Source of the DNA: Priestia iocasae
Lineage (GTDB): Bacteria; Bacillota; Bacilli; Bacillales; Bacillaceae_H
NCBI RefSeq assembly: GCF_016909075.1
Contig: NZ_JAFBFC010000008.1
Span: 62,001-126,000, forward strand
Direction: 5' to 3'
Length of the DNA: 64,000 bases
Shown: positions 45,598-56,501 of the stretch, one piece after another
Layout of the letters: every line of letters begins with the position of its first letter
Numbering within the stretch: position 1 is the stretch's first letter
Program-made: the position numbers and the translations under genes
Notes under the pieces: generated by a model
The model's database searches: none
Told to the model about the DNA's origin: nothing
Seen by the model: the letters and a program-made list of their open reading frames with translations, nothing else

Positions 45598-47775
45598 TTA
45601 TTCTTGTAAAACAGGAATTGGCAATGCAACATGAAAAGTCGTGCCTTTTCCTAGTTTACTCTCAACTTGAATAGAACCTTTATGTTCTTCAATAATTTTA
45701 TAGGAGACCATCAACCCTAGACCTGTTCCTTTTTCTTTTGTTGTATAAAATGGTTCTCCTAGCTTTTTAACTCGATCTTCTGATATACCTTCCCCTTCAT
45801 CCTTAATTGATACTACCACATATCGCTGTTTAACACACTTGATTTGAATGGTAATAACGCCGCCGTTTTTCATCACTTCGATTGCATTTTTAATAATATT
45901 GATGAACACTTGCTTTAACTGATTCGATTCACAATAAATGGACGGTAAATCGGCTTCAAAGCTCGGGACAAATTGAACATTCTCAAGCATCGCTTGCGCA
46001 TTTAGTAATTCCATCGTATCTTTAACAATTTGCTTCACATCTTTTTTTTCAAACTTCACAGCTTGTGGCTTCGCCAGTACGAGAAACTCGGTAATAATGG
46101 ATTCAATTCGCTGCAACTCAGATTTTATAATATCAAAGTAGAGAGAGTAATCTTCTTTTACACTTCCCTCTAAAAGCTGAATAAACCCTTTTAAAGCTGT
46201 CATTGGATTCCGAATTTCATGAGCAATTCCTGCTGCTAACTGTCCCACAACTTGCATCGTATCCGACTTTCGAATTTGCTCATGCATTTCTTTTTTCTCG
46301 GTAATGTCTCGAATGATCGTCATATACAGACCTGGAATAATGTCCTTTTTCGTAGAAAACTCGATGTTTCGCTTCTTTCGACTTCTTGTATAAAGAAGGA
46401 TTTCTCCATCTGCTTCTCCTTGAGCTTCTAGCTCATAGTGATGCTGAACAAAGAAATCATACGTATCATGTGTCATAAAATCATCTATGGTACATTCACA
46501 TATTTCTTCCTTCGTCATTTCAACGATTTTACACGTTGCCGAATTTGCATCAATAATTTTTCGATCTCGGTTCCATAAGACGATTCCATCTAAGGAGCCG
46601 TTAAAGATTTGTCTGAATTTCTGCTCATTCTCTCTTAATTCTTTTTCCATTTTCTTTCGTTCACTTATATTTCGAAAGATGGTCAAATTATAATCTTCAA
46701 TTACATCACTCTTTGCTGTAAACTCTAATTCTTTCACTTCACCATTTGGCATATAAAATGGAAGCTCTGCACGAATGGAACCCAACTCTTTAAATTCATT
46801 GCATATATCATGAAGGCCTTTACTCTCAGAATTAACAAAAGAATAAAGCTTTTGAGTAATAAGCTCTTCAAGTGGCAATTCAAACGTACGAGCAGAAGCT
46901 GCATTTGCATCTATAATGGTGCCATCGTCTTTCCATATCACAATTGGATCAATCGCATTTTCAAAAATCTCACGGAATTTTTGTTCACTTTTGGAAAGCT
47001 GTTGTTCCATATTACGTTTTTCTGTTACATCTCGCATGATTGACATGTAATACTCGCTATAAATATTAGCTGTTGTTGTAAACTCAAAATAGTTTACATC
47101 TCCGCTGTCAGAACGAAGCGGTAGCTCTCCTCTAGCCGTTCCGTTTTGATGAAGAATACGCCATAGCTTTTTAATTTTGTAATCGAATGCTGGCTCTACA
47201 AGCTCGTTCAGTGTTTTAGCCAGTAATTGCTCTTTTGTATAGTTCAGTCGTTTACAAAAAGCAGGGTTAGCATCAATAAAAGAACCGTTACGATCAAAAA
47301 TGACAATGCCATCGACCGCTTGATTAAATACATCCATAAACATTTGTTGACTAATAAACCGTTCATTCTCTAAAAGTTTACGCGCTGTAATGTCTCGAAA
47401 TGTACAAATAAGGATATTCGTTGATGAATGTTTTTTTTCACACGTAAATTCAACCTGCTTCATGATACCACTATGGAGAGTGAGTGTGCCTTCATAATGA
47501 AAATAGCCCGTCTTTGTAATAGAGGCGTAGTACTCCTCGACAACCTCGTAAGGAAGCATCATAAGGAAATCACGGACATGATACGTTACTAACTTTTGTT
47601 CCGACTGTTCAAATAATTGACACGCTGCATCGTTCACATTAATGACTTGAAAAGATGAATCAAAAACAATAATGCCATCTAACACTCGATTAAAAATCAT
47701 TCGCAATTGCTGTAGCTCTTCATTCTCACTTACGCCTTGTTTATTCAATGACATAACACCTTTTTGGTCTGTCAT
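45598..47775 (-). CDS. Four-PAS sensor histidine kinase, KinE-like position
   Basis: The 725-residue cytoplasmic protein has four successive PAS domains (about 22-135, 140-262, 267-382 and 387-503). HisKA carries His519 in GIAHEIRNPMTA, and a HATPase domain has N-box FINIIKNAIEVM and GTGLGLMVSYK. No membrane segment is present, as in KinA and KinE. In B. subtilis kinE lies on the far side of mtnA, and this gene has the same relative place. No response regulator is adjacent, which fits a Spo0F kinase. GGGGATTAATA precedes the ATG. Confidence 0.88.
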   Translation of the reverse strand: MTDQKGVMSLNKQGVSENEELQQLRMIFNRVLDGIIVFDSSFQVINVNDAACQLFEQSEQKLVTYHVRDFLMMLPYEVVEEYYASITKTGYFHYEGTLTLHSGIMKQVEFTCEKKHSSTNILICTFRDITARKLLENERFISQQMFMDVFNQAVDGIVIFDRNGSFIDANPAFCKRLNYTKEQLLAKTLNELVEPAFDYKIKKLWRILHQNGTARGELPLRSDSGDVNYFEFTTTANIYSEYYMSIMRDVTEKRNMEQQLSKSEQKFREIFENAIDPIVIWKDDGTIIDANAASARTFELPLEELITQKLYSFVNSESKGLHDICNEFKELGSIRAELPFYMPNGEVKELEFTAKSDVIEDYNLTIFRNISERKKMEKELRENEQKFRQIFNGSLDGIVLWNRDRKIIDANSATCKIVEMTKEEICECTIDDFMTHDTYDFFVQHHYELEAQGEADGEILLYTRSRKKRNIEFSTKKDIIPGLYMTIIRDITEKKEMHEQIRKSDTMQVVGQLAAGIAHEIRNPMTALKGFIQLLEGSVKEDYSLYFDIIKSELQRIESIITEFLVLAKPQAVKFEKKDVKQIVKDTMELLNAQAMLENVQFVPSFEADLPSIYCESNQLKQVFINIIKNAIEVMKNGGVITIQIKCVKQRYVVVSIKDEGEGISEDRVKKLGEPFYTTKEKGTGLGLMVSYKIIEEHKGSIQVESKLGKGTTFHVALPIPVLQE

Positions 47776-47973
47776 TATTAATCCCCCTAACCCATTTTCA
47801 CTTCACCTCTAAGTAGAAGCTACCCTTCTTCGTACTTAGCTTTGTTACTCTCTATTCATACATTTCATTCATTCAAATATCACTTCTTTTAAAGACACCA
47901 AAACCACATAGATTTAATACACTAGTATTCTACAAATTCTGCTCATCCCCTGCTAAATACGTCGAAAATGGAG

Positions 47974-48027
47974 AAAGGGTTTTACGAAACCAGTGCTTAT
48001 CCATGGTTTCATAAAACCCTTTTTTAT
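47974..48027. terminator. Hairpin after the chemoreceptor gene
   Basis: AAAGGGTTTTA and TAAAACCCTTT form a long stem with GAAACCA/TGGTTTC inside. The better T run lies on the plus strand, so on the minus strand it may be only a partial terminator. Confidence 0.6.
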
Positions 48028-48052
48028 TTGCTCATTACGTGTTAATCAACCG

Positions 48053-49792
48053 CTACACTCTGAATGTAGCAATCATCTTTTTCAATTGATCTGATAATTG
48101 CGCAAGGTAAGCTGAATTAGCAGAAATATCAGACATAGCTCCGTTCGTTTGTTGAATAGAAGCCGACGTTTGTTCAATTCCGGCTGCAGATTCTTCTGAA
48201 ACGGAAGCAATTCCTTCTATCGAATTGTTCATTTCATTTGTGTATGTCGCGATATCTTGAAGGTTTGTCGTCATTGCATGAATATTTCCATTCATACTTG
48301 TAATGGCTTCATGAATATGAGAGAACGTATGCTGTGTATTCACAACCTTTTGTGCCCCTTCTTCTACCTGGCCGTACCCTTCTTCTAATGAAGTTACAAC
48401 CTCATGTGATTCAGCTTGAATTCCTTGAACAATGGATGTAATATCTGAAACAGAGCGAGACACTTGTTCAGCAAGCTTTCGTACTTCGTCCGCTACAACT
48501 GCAAATCCTCTTCCATGCTCTCCTGCTCTCGCCGCTTCAATTGCGGCATTTAACGCTAATAGATTCGTTTGATCTGCAATATCACTAATAACCTTTACGA
48601 GATGAGAGATTTGTTTTACTTCTGCGTCTAATCCTTTGACACGCTTAACAGACGAGTGAACAAGCTGTTGAATCACTGTCATTTTTTCCGTTGATTCATG
48701 CATCAATTTGTTTCCTGTCTTCGTCAGCTCTAGAACATCAGCTGATACGGTTTGAACACCTTTACTTTCTTTGTTTGCCGCATTCACTTTTTCCACATAT
48801 GAATCCATCATAATAGCAATGGTCGATGATGTATTTGCTTGTTCATTTGCACCCGATGAAAGCTCATCCATCGTTAAGGCAATTTGCTCACTTGCTGTTT
48901 TTACTTCGTTTGATGACTGCATTAACTCTTCACTTTTTTCTGTTACTTGATAAGAAACAGAGGAAATCTCTTGAATCATTCCTTGTAAGTTTTGACGCAT
49001 TGCATCCACTGATTGACTTAACTGCTTAATCTCATCGTTTCCTTTGTAGTCTGGAATTTCTACACCTAGATTTCCAGATGCAATTGAATTAGCCGTTGAA
49101 ATCACATGGTTTAAATGCTTGTTTACTGTACGAGTAACAAAGAATAAAAGCCCTCCTCCAACAATAGAGGATACGATTAATGCAATGACTAGTAGAAGAA
49201 ACGTTGATTGAATAATGGTAACCGCTCGCTCAGCAATGCTTTTTCGCTCTTGACTTAATACCTCATTAAATGATTCTAATGTTTGGATGTTATCCTCAAT
49301 TATTTTGTCACCGCGAAATTTAGCTGTTTTGTATGTACGCTCATCATGTGCTGTTACAGCAGGTACAATTTCTTCTTCAAACAATTTGACTAATTCTTGC
49401 TCTTTTTGCACAATTTCACTAAAGCGCGTTTTTTGTTCCTTTGTTGTTAAAATGGGTTGAATTTTTGTTTCAAGCACTTTAAAGCGTGCTGCTAGCTCTG
49501 TTACACGTGTACGATGTTTTGGGTTTTTATCAATAATATAGTTACTAATGGAAAAGCCTTGCTGCTGAAAAATCTTGGCCATCTCTATTGTATCAATGGA
49601 TCGCTGACTACTTGACGTGACTTCTTTTACATCATGCTCTACATATTTAAGTCCAGCTCCTGCCACAACCGTTGACACTAAAAATAGTAAAATGGCAATG
49701 AGCATGCCTGCACCGTACTTTTTTCCTAGATTCATGTTGTACCAAAGTGTTTTACCTGGTAGTATCAGTCGTTTTTTTCTCTCTCTCTTCAA
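48053..49792 (-). CDS. Methyl-accepting chemotaxis protein
   Basis: The 579-residue chemoreceptor has a first membrane segment at about 28-50, a helical extracellular sensor to about 190 (4HB-like, no clear ligand pocket), a second segment near 195-215, a HAMP domain to about 270 and a long cytoplasmic coiled coil. Its hairpin tip reads [19 protein letters not shown] near residue 425. It starts with TTG at 49792, nine bases after AGGGGGG. I see no sigma-D motif upstream. Confidence 0.92.
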   Translation of the reverse strand: MKRERKKRLILPGKTLWYNMNLGKKYGAGMLIAILLFLVSTVVAGAGLKYVEHDVKEVTSSSQRSIDTIEMAKIFQQQGFSISNYIIDKNPKHRTRVTELAARFKVLETKIQPILTTKEQKTRFSEIVQKEQELVKLFEEEIVPAVTAHDERTYKTAKFRGDKIIEDNIQTLESFNEVLSQERKSIAERAVTIIQSTFLLLVIALIVSSIVGGGLLFFVTRTVNKHLNHVISTANSIASGNLGVEIPDYKGNDEIKQLSQSVDAMRQNLQGMIQEISSVSYQVTEKSEELMQSSNEVKTASEQIALTMDELSSGANEQANTSSTIAIMMDSYVEKVNAANKESKGVQTVSADVLELTKTGNKLMHESTEKMTVIQQLVHSSVKRVKGLDAEVKQISHLVKVISDIADQTNLLALNAAIEAARAGEHGRGFAVVADEVRKLAEQVSRSVSDITSIVQGIQAESHEVVTSLEEGYGQVEEGAQKVVNTQHTFSHIHEAITSMNGNIHAMTTNLQDIATYTNEMNNSIEGIASVSEESAAGIEQTSASIQQTNGAMSDISANSAYLAQLSDQLKKMIATFRV

Positions 49793-50113
49793 CGTAAAAG
49801 TCCCCCCTGTAAAAAATCTACTAATTGATTTGACAATACCTATCTCTACTAAAATTCATCCAAAATCCATTCATCCGCCAAAAGATGACAAACTTTTCAT
49901 ATATTTCTATATTATATATTATTTTTAAAAAATAGTAAGATGTGATGATGATATTTTACCTATTTTTTATTTTGAGAAACTTAGCATAAAAAAAGTCTCA
50001 CCCTATTCTTCAGTTTTCACCGAAAAAAATGGGTAAGACTTTTTCTATCTATTTGTTTTTTCAAGACATTCTTTCACCTTTTTTCAAAGAGCTCATTTAA
50101 CATCGCACTAAAC
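49793..50113. other. Intergenic region before the chemoreceptor gene
   Basis: The 321 bases hold the AT-rich leader of the chemoreceptor gene and the lutC terminator. I found no sigma-D promoter, operator or small gene. Confidence 0.5.
49987..50046 (-). terminator. Terminator after lutABC
   Basis: On the minus strand AAAAAGTCTTACCCAT pairs with ATAGGGTGAGACTTTTT and T residues follow. Confidence 0.78.
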
Positions 50114-50836
50114 TTATCGATCATCAACAATGATGTATGTGGCTTTAATCGGACCATGAACCCCTACAACAAGATTCATTTCAATATCAGCCGAGTTACT
50201 TGGACCTGTAATAAAGTTGACACATGATGCCACAGCCTGACCCGCTTGAATTTGCTCATGAATATGCGCTGCTGCTTGAGTCATGCGTGGAACAAGGGTA
50301 CTCTTTGGAATGATAGCAATATACGTCGCTGGCAATAAACTCACAGAGCGACCTTTTCCATTTCCGCTAAACAAGACAACTGTCCCTGATTCTGCAAGAG
50401 TGATGTCACTGAACGTAATACCAACATTTGCTTTCTCTGATTTGACGATGTTTTCTTCTCCTTTTTCCGTGTCCCAGATGTGAACATCTATCTCTTTGCT
50501 TGGCCATTCCTCACGTAGTAAATGAGATAATCCAAACTCTGCAAACCGAGGATCATCCCATGTAACAACAGAACCGCCTCCGTATACATCAACCACTTTC
50601 TTTAAGGTCGACACAAGATCTACGCTTGTCGTTTCTACATAATCTGTATGAATACGCGTACAGTGATCTTGTAGCTGTTCTTTTAATTGATTTAACGAAT
50701 AGCCCTGGTATACGTCATGCTGTGGTTGATGCTTCCATTCTGGTCGAGTCACACCTTCTTTGCGACGCTCACGTCCTAATCGCTTTGAAATGTTGTTTAA
50801 AAACCGATCTCTATTGTGTACGGTTCCAATGGCCAT
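50114..50836 (-). CDS. lutC: L-lactate utilisation protein LutC
   Basis: LutC is the LUD-domain subunit of the LutABC iron-sulfur enzyme system that oxidises L-lactate to pyruvate. The 240-residue protein has the LUD/DUF162 pattern VGITFSDITLAESGTVVLFSG (about 140-160) and the C-terminal ITGPSNSADIEMNLVVGVHGP. Its ATG shares one base with the stop codon of lutB. It is the last gene of the operon. Confidence 0.94.
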   Translation of the reverse strand: MAIGTVHNRDRFLNNISKRLGRERRKEGVTRPEWKHQPQHDVYQGYSLNQLKEQLQDHCTRIHTDYVETTSVDLVSTLKKVVDVYGGGSVVTWDDPRFAEFGLSHLLREEWPSKEIDVHIWDTEKGEENIVKSEKANVGITFSDITLAESGTVVLFSGNGKGRSVSLLPATYIAIIPKSTLVPRMTQAAAHIHEQIQAGQAVASCVNFITGPSNSADIEMNLVVGVHGPIKATYIIVDDR

Positions 50837-52263
50837 TACGATTTCTCTCCTTTCTGACGCTGATCAAACCAATCACGGAAACGCTCTTTGTTTGGCGCGG
50901 GAAACTCACGAATTTCCGTCCATGCTTTTAGTGGACCCGGTCCTTTTGAAATTTTATCTCCAACGGTAAAAGGGTTCATCGCAGTCGGTGCGACCTTTGA
51001 GCCCATTTGATAAAGAGTTGACGAAGCCGCTCCTAATCCAAATGCTTTCATCGCTAACTTTTCTGAAATAGGCGCACGTCCTTCTTTTTCAACAATCTGT
51101 TGACGATGCTTGTGCAATAACTCATGAAGTGGGATTTTTACCGGACAAGCTTCCGTACAAGCTCCACAAAGAGTTGATGCGTATGGAAGCTCTTTGTAAT
51201 CATCGTATCCACCAAGTAACGGCGAAAGCACGGCGCCAATTGGTCCTGCATAAATCGATCCGTATGAATGACCTCCAACATGGCGATAGACAGGGCAAAC
51301 GTTTACACATGCGGCACAACGAATGCATTGCAAGATTGATTGAAACTCCGTACCTAAAATATCCGAACGTCCATTATCAACGATCACAAGGTGAAATTCT
51401 TCTGGACCATCCACATCCCCATCGTCTTTTGGTCCGGTTAAAGCCGTTACGTAGCTTGTTAAACGCTGACCAACTGCGCTTCTTGTTAATAAGCTGACAA
51501 GCACTTCAAACTCTTCAAAAGTTGGCACAATTCGTTCCATCCCCATGACGGTAATTTGCGTTTTCGGTAAGGCCGTTGTTAACCTCGCATTTCCTTCATT
51601 TGTAACAAGACTAATTGAACCTGACTCTGCAATAGCGAAGTTACATCCCGTAATTCCGATGTCTGCCGCTAGAAATTCTTGTCTCAGCATTTCACGAGCA
51701 TGAAGGGCGAGTTCTTCTGGTTTTTCCGTCTTTTTATAGGCAAGCTTTTGCTTGAACACATCGCGAATTTGCTCTTTGTTTTTATGAAGAGCTGGCGCTA
51801 CGATATGAGACGGCGGATCGTGGTCGTCTACTTGTAAAATGTACTCCCCTAAGTCTGTTTCAATGACTTCACAGCCAATCGATTCAAGGCTTTGATTCAT
51901 ATTAATTTCTTCTGTTACCATTGACTTAGATTTGACAATTTTTTTCGCTTGTTTTCTTTTTGCTACGTTCGTAATGTACTCGTTTGCTTCTTCTGCTGTT
52001 TGCGCAAAAAACACGTGACCTCCACGCTTTGCTACATTTTCCGTTAGTTGCTCTAAATAATAATCTAAATTATCAAGCGTATGCTGACGTATTTCTTCTC
52101 CTAGTGCACGCCAGTCTTCCCAATTGCCTAGTTCTTCTGCTGCATCTAAGCGACGTGTACGAAGGCGTTCTTGTGCACCAGCTACTGCAAAGCGCATGAA
52201 TGTATTATTCACACCGCTATCGACACGTTCTTTAAAATTATCCGAACCAAATTTCATTGCCAT
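50836..52263 (-). CDS. lutB: L-lactate utilisation iron-sulfur protein LutB
   Basis: The 475-residue protein has a LUD domain in the first 300 residues ([22 protein letters not shown]). Two ferredoxin-type cysteine clusters follow, [12 protein letters not shown] (about 311-322) and CGACTEACP (about 360-368), and probably bind 4Fe-4S centres that pass electrons from lactate. It lies between lutA (37 bases) and lutC (one-base overlap). GGGGCTGAGAAAG precedes the ATG. Confidence 0.96.
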   Translation of the reverse strand: MAMKFGSDNFKERVDSGVNNTFMRFAVAGAQERLRTRRLDAAEELGNWEDWRALGEEIRQHTLDNLDYYLEQLTENVAKRGGHVFFAQTAEEANEYITNVAKRKQAKKIVKSKSMVTEEINMNQSLESIGCEVIETDLGEYILQVDDHDPPSHIVAPALHKNKEQIRDVFKQKLAYKKTEKPEELALHAREMLRQEFLAADIGITGCNFAIAESGSISLVTNEGNARLTTALPKTQITVMGMERIVPTFEEFEVLVSLLTRSAVGQRLTSYVTALTGPKDDGDVDGPEEFHLVIVDNGRSDILGTEFQSILQCIRCAACVNVCPVYRHVGGHSYGSIYAGPIGAVLSPLLGGYDDYKELPYASTLCGACTEACPVKIPLHELLHKHRQQIVEKEGRAPISEKLAMKAFGLGAASSTLYQMGSKVAPTAMNPFTVGDKISKGPGPLKAWTEIREFPAPNKERFRDWFDQRQKGEKS

Positions 52264-52300
52264 CTTTCTCAGCCCCTTTTCTAGTTATCTATGAAGTTAT

Positions 52301-53017
52301 TTATTGGCTATTTAATACTTCTGCAATATGCATGACACGAACTGGCTTTCCTTTACGGTCAATTCGCCCACCAATGTTCATTAAGCAGCCACAGTCTGCA
52401 CCAATTAAATAGTTGGCTTCTGTTTCTTCAATGTGCTTCACTTTTTCATCAACCATTTGCTCAGAGATTTGGCCCATTTTCACAGAGAATGTCCCACCAA
52501 ATCCACAGCAATTGTGTGCGTTCGGTAAAGATTCAAATTGTAAGCCTTCTACATTCTTAAGTAAGGTAAAAGGTGCATCTTTCACACCAAGTAAACGCGT
52601 CATATGACACGATGTATGATAGGTTGCTTTTCCGTTCAACTTTGCTCCAACATCTTCTACTTTAAGAACATCCACAATAAACTGTGTCAGCTCATAGGTT
52701 TTGTTCGCAAGCGCTTTCGCTTTTGGTTCCCAAATAGGATCATTCTTAAAGACATGCGGGTATTCTTTGAACATTGATACACACGAACCGGATGGTGACA
52801 CAATATGTTCAGCGTGTTCAAATGCTTTTATCATGTTCTTCATTGCTTCTTTTGATTCTTTTACATACCCGCTATTGTAAGCAGGCTGTCCACAGCACAC
52901 TTGCGCTTTCGGAAAATCGATTTCACAGCCAAGTCGTTCTAATACTTCAACCGTTGCTTTTCCTACATCTGATTGAAACATATCAATTAAACAGGTTGTA
53001 AATAATGAAACTTTCAT
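52301..53017 (-). CDS. lutA: L-lactate utilisation protein LutA
   Basis: The 238-residue protein has two CCG domains like those of heterodisulfide reductase subunit B and glycolate oxidase Glc[13 protein letters not shown] near residue 41 and [14 protein letters not shown] near 167. These cysteines probably hold a non-cubane iron-sulfur site. It is the first gene of lutABC, with GGAGGGG before the ATG and a promoter plus palindromic operator in the leader. Confidence 0.95.
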   Translation of the reverse strand: MKVSLFTTCLIDMFQSDVGKATVEVLERLGCEIDFPKAQVCCGQPAYNSGYVKESKEAMKNMIKAFEHAEHIVSPSGSCVSMFKEYPHVFKNDPIWEPKAKALANKTYELTQFIVDVLKVEDVGAKLNGKATYHTSCHMTRLLGVKDAPFTLLKNVEGLQFESLPNAHNCCGFGGTFSVKMGQISEQMVDEKVKHIEETEANYLIGADCGCLMNIGGRIDRKGKPVRVMHIAEVLNSQ

Positions 53018-53069
53018 TTCTTACCCCTCCAAAAAGGTTCACGTCTCTATTTTCATTTTGATTAACAGG

Positions 53070-53080
53070 TCATCTGATGA
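53070..53080 (-). promoter_or_regulatory. LutR-type operator before lutA
   Basis: TCATCTGATGA is an 11-base palindrome located about 10-20 bases after the -10 box, over the early transcribed region. The identical sequence occurs before the lactate permease gene. Confidence 0.75.
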
Positions 53081-53090
53081 CTATACTTTT

Positions 53091-53119
53091 ATTATACCTC
53101 TTTTAAGTAAGCGTTTCAC
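53091..53119 (-). promoter_or_regulatory. Promoter of lutABC
   Basis: On the minus strand GTGAAA (53119-53114), 17 bases and TATAAT (53096-53091) form a sigma-A promoter with a weak -35. Confidence 0.65.
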
Positions 53120-53164
53120 GTTTTTCTATAAAAAACTTTACGTGACACGTTAACTATGCGAAGA

Positions 53165-53213
53165 GGGTGTCTCAAAAGGAGAAAAATCGTCCTCTTGTGA
53201 CACCCCTTTTTAT
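53165..53213. terminator. Hairpin between lactate permease and lutA genes
   Basis: GGGTGTCTCA pairs with TGTGACACCC, with pairing inside. The T run is on the plus strand, so its effect on the minus-strand permease transcript is unsure. Confidence 0.5.
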
Positions 53214-53302
53214 TTAGCTAGCTGCTGCTTCGATGAATGTGATTCAATCAACTTTGTTAAGAGACAACCACCAGCTAAAGAAGAGCCGTTTCATTTCATC
53301 TG

Positions 53303-55081
53303 TTATGCGACTTTCTTTTCTGTTCCTGGCTTCGCATCTGCTTTGTTTCCTGCTATAATCGCAGCAATAATACCGCTAATGACGATCGCTAATACAATGG
53401 TTCCTGCATTAAAACCAATACCATTTAAGGCAACATATCCGATTCCTCCAGCAAAGACAACATAAAACGTCATCGGTATTAACGTTTTACGAATCAAATT
53501 ACCTTCTTTACCGATTAACCCCGCTGCTGCCGATGCTGCTACAACGTTGTGAACACAAATCATGTTACCTGCTGCCCCACCAACTGCTTGGAGAGCGACC
53601 ACCATACCAGGTGTTACGCCGATATTATCAGCTACACCAAATTGGAATAGTGCAAACATCATATTACTAATCGTGTTACTTCCTGCAACAAACGCTCCAA
53701 TGGCTCCGACTGTTGGTGCAACAAGTGGCCAATTTCCACCAAAGGCCGATGAAATTCCTTCTGCTAAGACAAGCGGCATGCTCATGTAGCCCGCATCATT
53801 TACCCCTGAATTAATAAAGATTTGAACCATCGGTACCGCAAACATTAAAGCAGCCATTGCACTAAACACGGTTTTACTTGAATCTTTGACTGCATTTACT
53901 GCTTCTTTTGCATTCATTTTATGAAGAAAGAAAACAATTCCCGCAACAAGTATGAACACCACACCCGGAATATTCAAAGGCTTCGATGCAATAATCATTT
54001 CTGTACCAAATACATTCTCTAACGTAATAACAACGGACTGCAACCAACCTGCAAATGGTAGAAATTGCACGCGAGTAGCCACTAATAATAAGGCAACTAA
54101 TACGTAAGGTAACCAAGCCATTGCCATCGAAATGGATCGTTTAGGCTTCTCATCTGATACTTGTAACGTTCCGACCCAATCAGCATCCCACTTTGATTTG
54201 TCTTCAAAATTCCACGTCGTTTTTGGCATTAAGAAGCCTTTTTGAGCGGCTGGAATGATGATGGCTAACCCAACTAAGCCCCCTACTAATGAAGGAAATT
54301 CTGGACCTAGGAAATTGGCAACCAGTGCATAAGGAATTGTCATGGCTAACCCTGCGAAAATGGCAAACTTCCAAACTCCTAAACCTTCACGAAATGATTT
54401 GTTTTTCCCAAAAAACTTTGTTAACATGGCGGCTAAAAACAATGGAATAAACACACCAACGATTCCATGAACGATTGCGACCTGACCACCAATTTGATTT
54501 AAGTATGCTTCGTATCCTACTCCTAATGTAGAAATATGTTCATTCACAAGAGGTGAATCCTTTAATCCTGTATTTACTCCAATTAAAATTGGTGTTCCAA
54601 CGGCACCAAATGATACGGGTGTAGATTGAATGATTAAGGCAACCATGACGGCTGCCATCGCTGGAAAACCAATGGCAACTAGTAGTGGCCCTACGATTGC
54701 GGCTGGTGATCCCCAACCAGCTGCTCCCTCAAGAAACGCACCAAACAACCAACAAATGATAATGGCTTGAATGCGGCGATCTGGCGTGATGCTTTCAAAG
54801 CCGTGACGAATCGTATGAACAGCGCCACTTTCTTTTAACATATTTAATAACAAAATCGCTCCAAAAACGATGACACCGACTTCTAAAGCGGTAATGATTC
54901 CCTTTAATGATGCAGCGGCAATTTGATTAACCGGTACTTGCCAAACGAAATAGCTCATGATAGCGGTTACAATTAGTGCCACAGGCATTGCACGGTTTGC
55001 CGGCCAACGTAAGACGACTAAAAAAACAAAAACAGCCAAAATCGGAATAATGGCAAGTAGCGCTAATATTCCTGTACTCAT
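53303..55081 (-). CDS. lutP: L-lactate permease (LctP/LutP)
   Basis: The 592-residue protein has about twelve or more membrane segments and belongs to the LctP lactate permease family. Characteristic parts are [21 protein letters not shown] near residue 115, [17 protein letters not shown] near 150 and [20 protein letters not shown] near 505. It imports lactate with protons for the LutABC system next to it. It lies upstream of lutA in the same direction, with its own promoter and the same operator palindrome. Confidence 0.95.
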   Translation of the reverse strand: MSTGILALLAIIPILAVFVFLVVLRWPANRAMPVALIVTAIMSYFVWQVPVNQIAAASLKGIITALEVGVIVFGAILLLNMLKESGAVHTIRHGFESITPDRRIQAIIICWLFGAFLEGAAGWGSPAAIVGPLLVAIGFPAMAAVMVALIIQSTPVSFGAVGTPILIGVNTGLKDSPLVNEHISTLGVGYEAYLNQIGGQVAIVHGIVGVFIPLFLAAMLTKFFGKNKSFREGLGVWKFAIFAGLAMTIPYALVANFLGPEFPSLVGGLVGLAIIIPAAQKGFLMPKTTWNFEDKSKWDADWVGTLQVSDEKPKRSISMAMAWLPYVLVALLLVATRVQFLPFAGWLQSVVITLENVFGTEMIIASKPLNIPGVVFILVAGIVFFLHKMNAKEAVNAVKDSSKTVFSAMAALMFAVPMVQIFINSGVNDAGYMSMPLVLAEGISSAFGGNWPLVAPTVGAIGAFVAGSNTISNMMFALFQFGVADNIGVTPGMVVALQAVGGAAGNMICVHNVVAASAAAGLIGKEGNLIRKTLIPMTFYVVFAGGIGYVALNGIGFNAGTIVLAIVISGIIAAIIAGNKADAKPGTEKKVA

Positions 55082-55150
55082 ACGTATCTCTTCCCTTCCC
55101 CCTAGATATTCCTTTGTTCCATTCTCTTTCTTTTCCCCCGAAAATTAAGG

Positions 55151-55161
55151 TCATCTGATGA
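55151..55161 (-). promoter_or_regulatory. LutR-type operator before the lactate permease gene
   Basis: TCATCTGATGA is identical to the palindrome before lutA and lies about 20-30 bases after the -10 box. The shared flank GGTCATCTGATGA extends the match. Confidence 0.78.
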
Positions 55162-55181
55162 TTAGATTATCTGTTGTTGTT

Positions 55182-55210
55182 ATTATAAAATAAAACGTTT
55201 TCATATACAA
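55182..55210 (-). promoter_or_regulatory. Promoter of the lactate permease gene
   Basis: On the minus strand TTGTAT (55210-55205), 17 bases and TATAAT (55187-55182) form a sigma-A promoter. The spacer contains a cre-like sequence. Confidence 0.65.
55190..55204 (-). promoter_or_regulatory. cre-like site in the lactate permease promoter
   Basis: ATGAAAACGTTTTAT matches WTGNAANCGNWNNCW except for one base and fills the promoter spacer. CcpA binding here would block RNA polymerase when glucose is present. Confidence 0.42.
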
Positions 55211-55245
55211 TACACAATGTCAAAAAAGTTCACAACATTAAAAAA

Positions 55246-55293
55246 TAAAGGCTCTGACAACCAAAACGCGTATTTGGGTTGTCAGAGCCTTTA
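55246..55293. terminator. Terminator after the 53-aa small gene
   Basis: AAAGGCTCTGACAACC pairs with GGTTGTCAGAGCCTTT around a 16-base loop. It lies 20 bases after the stop codon of the minus-strand small gene and has AT runs on both sides. Confidence 0.75.
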
Positions 55294-55312
55294 CTGTACA
55301 TGTATTTTGTTA

Positions 55313-55474
55313 TTAGCCATTTGCTTGCTGATCATCCATTTGCTCAGTAACAGCGTCTTCTTCATATGTAGAATACAATTCGTTTCTCTCTAAATACATC
55401 ATCATATCTGGATTCAATGCGGTGTCCATCATTAGCTCGATTTGTTTCTTATTTTTCTTCTGACTCATTTCCAA
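55313..55474 (-). CDS. Small acidic protein, 53 aa
   Basis: A frame starting at TTG 55474 (seven bases after GGAGGTG), or at the ATG two codons later, encodes an acidic protein with a basic start (SQKKNKKQIELMMD), several Met residues and an acidic Gln/Asp end. No membrane segment or cysteine is present. I do not recognise a family. It lies between nadE and the lactate permease gene with its own terminator. The ribosome site and terminator support a real gene. Confidence 0.62.
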   Translation of the reverse strand: MEMSQKKNKKQIELMMDTALNPDMMMYLERNELYSTYEEDAVTEQMDDQQANG

Positions 55475-55540
55475 TGTAAAACACCTCCATTTTTAGCATT
55501 GACGATTGAAGGAATTTCATACTAGCCATTTAAAGATGGA

Positions 55541-55603
55541 CAAAAAACCACCACTGTTCTCCCTCCCTTCTCAAAAGACAAGGTGAATAAACAGTGGTGG
55601 TTG
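55541..55603 (-). terminator. Terminator after nadE
   Basis: On the minus strand AACCACCACTGTT pairs perfectly with AACAGTGGTGGTT, with a long loop, and TTTTTTG follows. Confidence 0.82.
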
Positions 55604-55648
55604 TCATTCGCTTTTTCAAACGTGACAGTTCACGTTACCTTTAATCGT

Positions 55649-56479
55649 TTATTTCCAAAAATCATCAAACACCGTAATTGGCATGTGACGTTTGTGCTTT
55701 GTTTTTAAGAAGTGATTTTCAATTTTGTCACTTGCTTCTTTGCCAACATCTTTTCCTTCTAAGTAATCATCAATTTGATCGTATGTCACACCAAGTGCTT
55801 CTTCATCTGGTAATTGTGGACGGTTTTCTTCAAGATCGGCTGTTGGCTTTTTCAAATAAAGGTGTTCTGGGCAGCCTAGCTCTTTTAACAGCTCTTTTCC
55901 TTGGCGTTTGTTTAAGCGGAAAATCGGCACTAAGTCTGCTCCACCGTCACCATATTTCGTGTAAAACCCTGTTACGGCCTCAGCTGAATGATCCGTCCCA
56001 AGTACCACTCCGTTTAGTGCACCTGCAATTGTGTATTGTGCAATCATACGTTGTCTTGCTTTAATATTGCCTTTGTTGAAGTCAGATACCTTTTCCCCTG
56101 TTGCTTCTTCTACCGCTGAAACCGTTTCGTCGGTTGCTCCTTTAATGTTCACGGTTACGCTGCGACTTGGTTGAATGAAACGAAGTGCATCTTGGCAATC
56201 GTCTTCGTCCGCTTGTACGCCGTATGGAAGACGAACCGCGACAAATTGGTAGTCGTTGCTTCCAGATTCTTCGTTTAATTCATCGATTGCTACCTGTGCT
56301 AGCTTTCCTGCTAACGTTGAGTCTTGTCCACCAGAGATACCAAGTACCATTGTACGTAGAAAAGAATGCTTTTTCATGTACGTTTTTAAAAAGTCGATAC
56401 TGCGACGAATTTCTTCTTTTGGATCAATTGTTGACTTAACTTCCATTTCATCAATAATTTGTTTTTGTAGCTCATTCAT
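55649..56479 (-). CDS. nadE: Ammonia-dependent NAD synthetase NadE
   Basis: NadE converts deamido-NAD to NAD with ATP and ammonia. The 276-residue protein has the PP-loop SGGQDST (residues 49-55), [20 protein letters not shown] near 161 and the KRHMP region at the C terminus, typical of the short ammonia-dependent form. It lies 22 bases after pncB in one direction, so the two steps of nicotinate salvage are probably co-transcribed. Confidence 0.96.
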   Translation of the reverse strand: MNELQKQIIDEMEVKSTIDPKEEIRRSIDFLKTYMKKHSFLRTMVLGISGGQDSTLAGKLAQVAIDELNEESGSNDYQFVAVRLPYGVQADEDDCQDALRFIQPSRSVTVNIKGATDETVSAVEEATGEKVSDFNKGNIKARQRMIAQYTIAGALNGVVLGTDHSAEAVTGFYTKYGDGGADLVPIFRLNKRQGKELLKELGCPEHLYLKKPTADLEENRPQLPDEEALGVTYDQIDDYLEGKDVGKEASDKIENHFLKTKHKRHMPITVFDDFWK

Positions 56480-56501
56480 AGCGATAAGCTCCTTTCAATT
56501 C

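Noticed and set aside
53103-53119. cre-like sequence over the lutA -35 box
   Set aside because: The spacing between the conserved blocks is one base short of the cre consensus.
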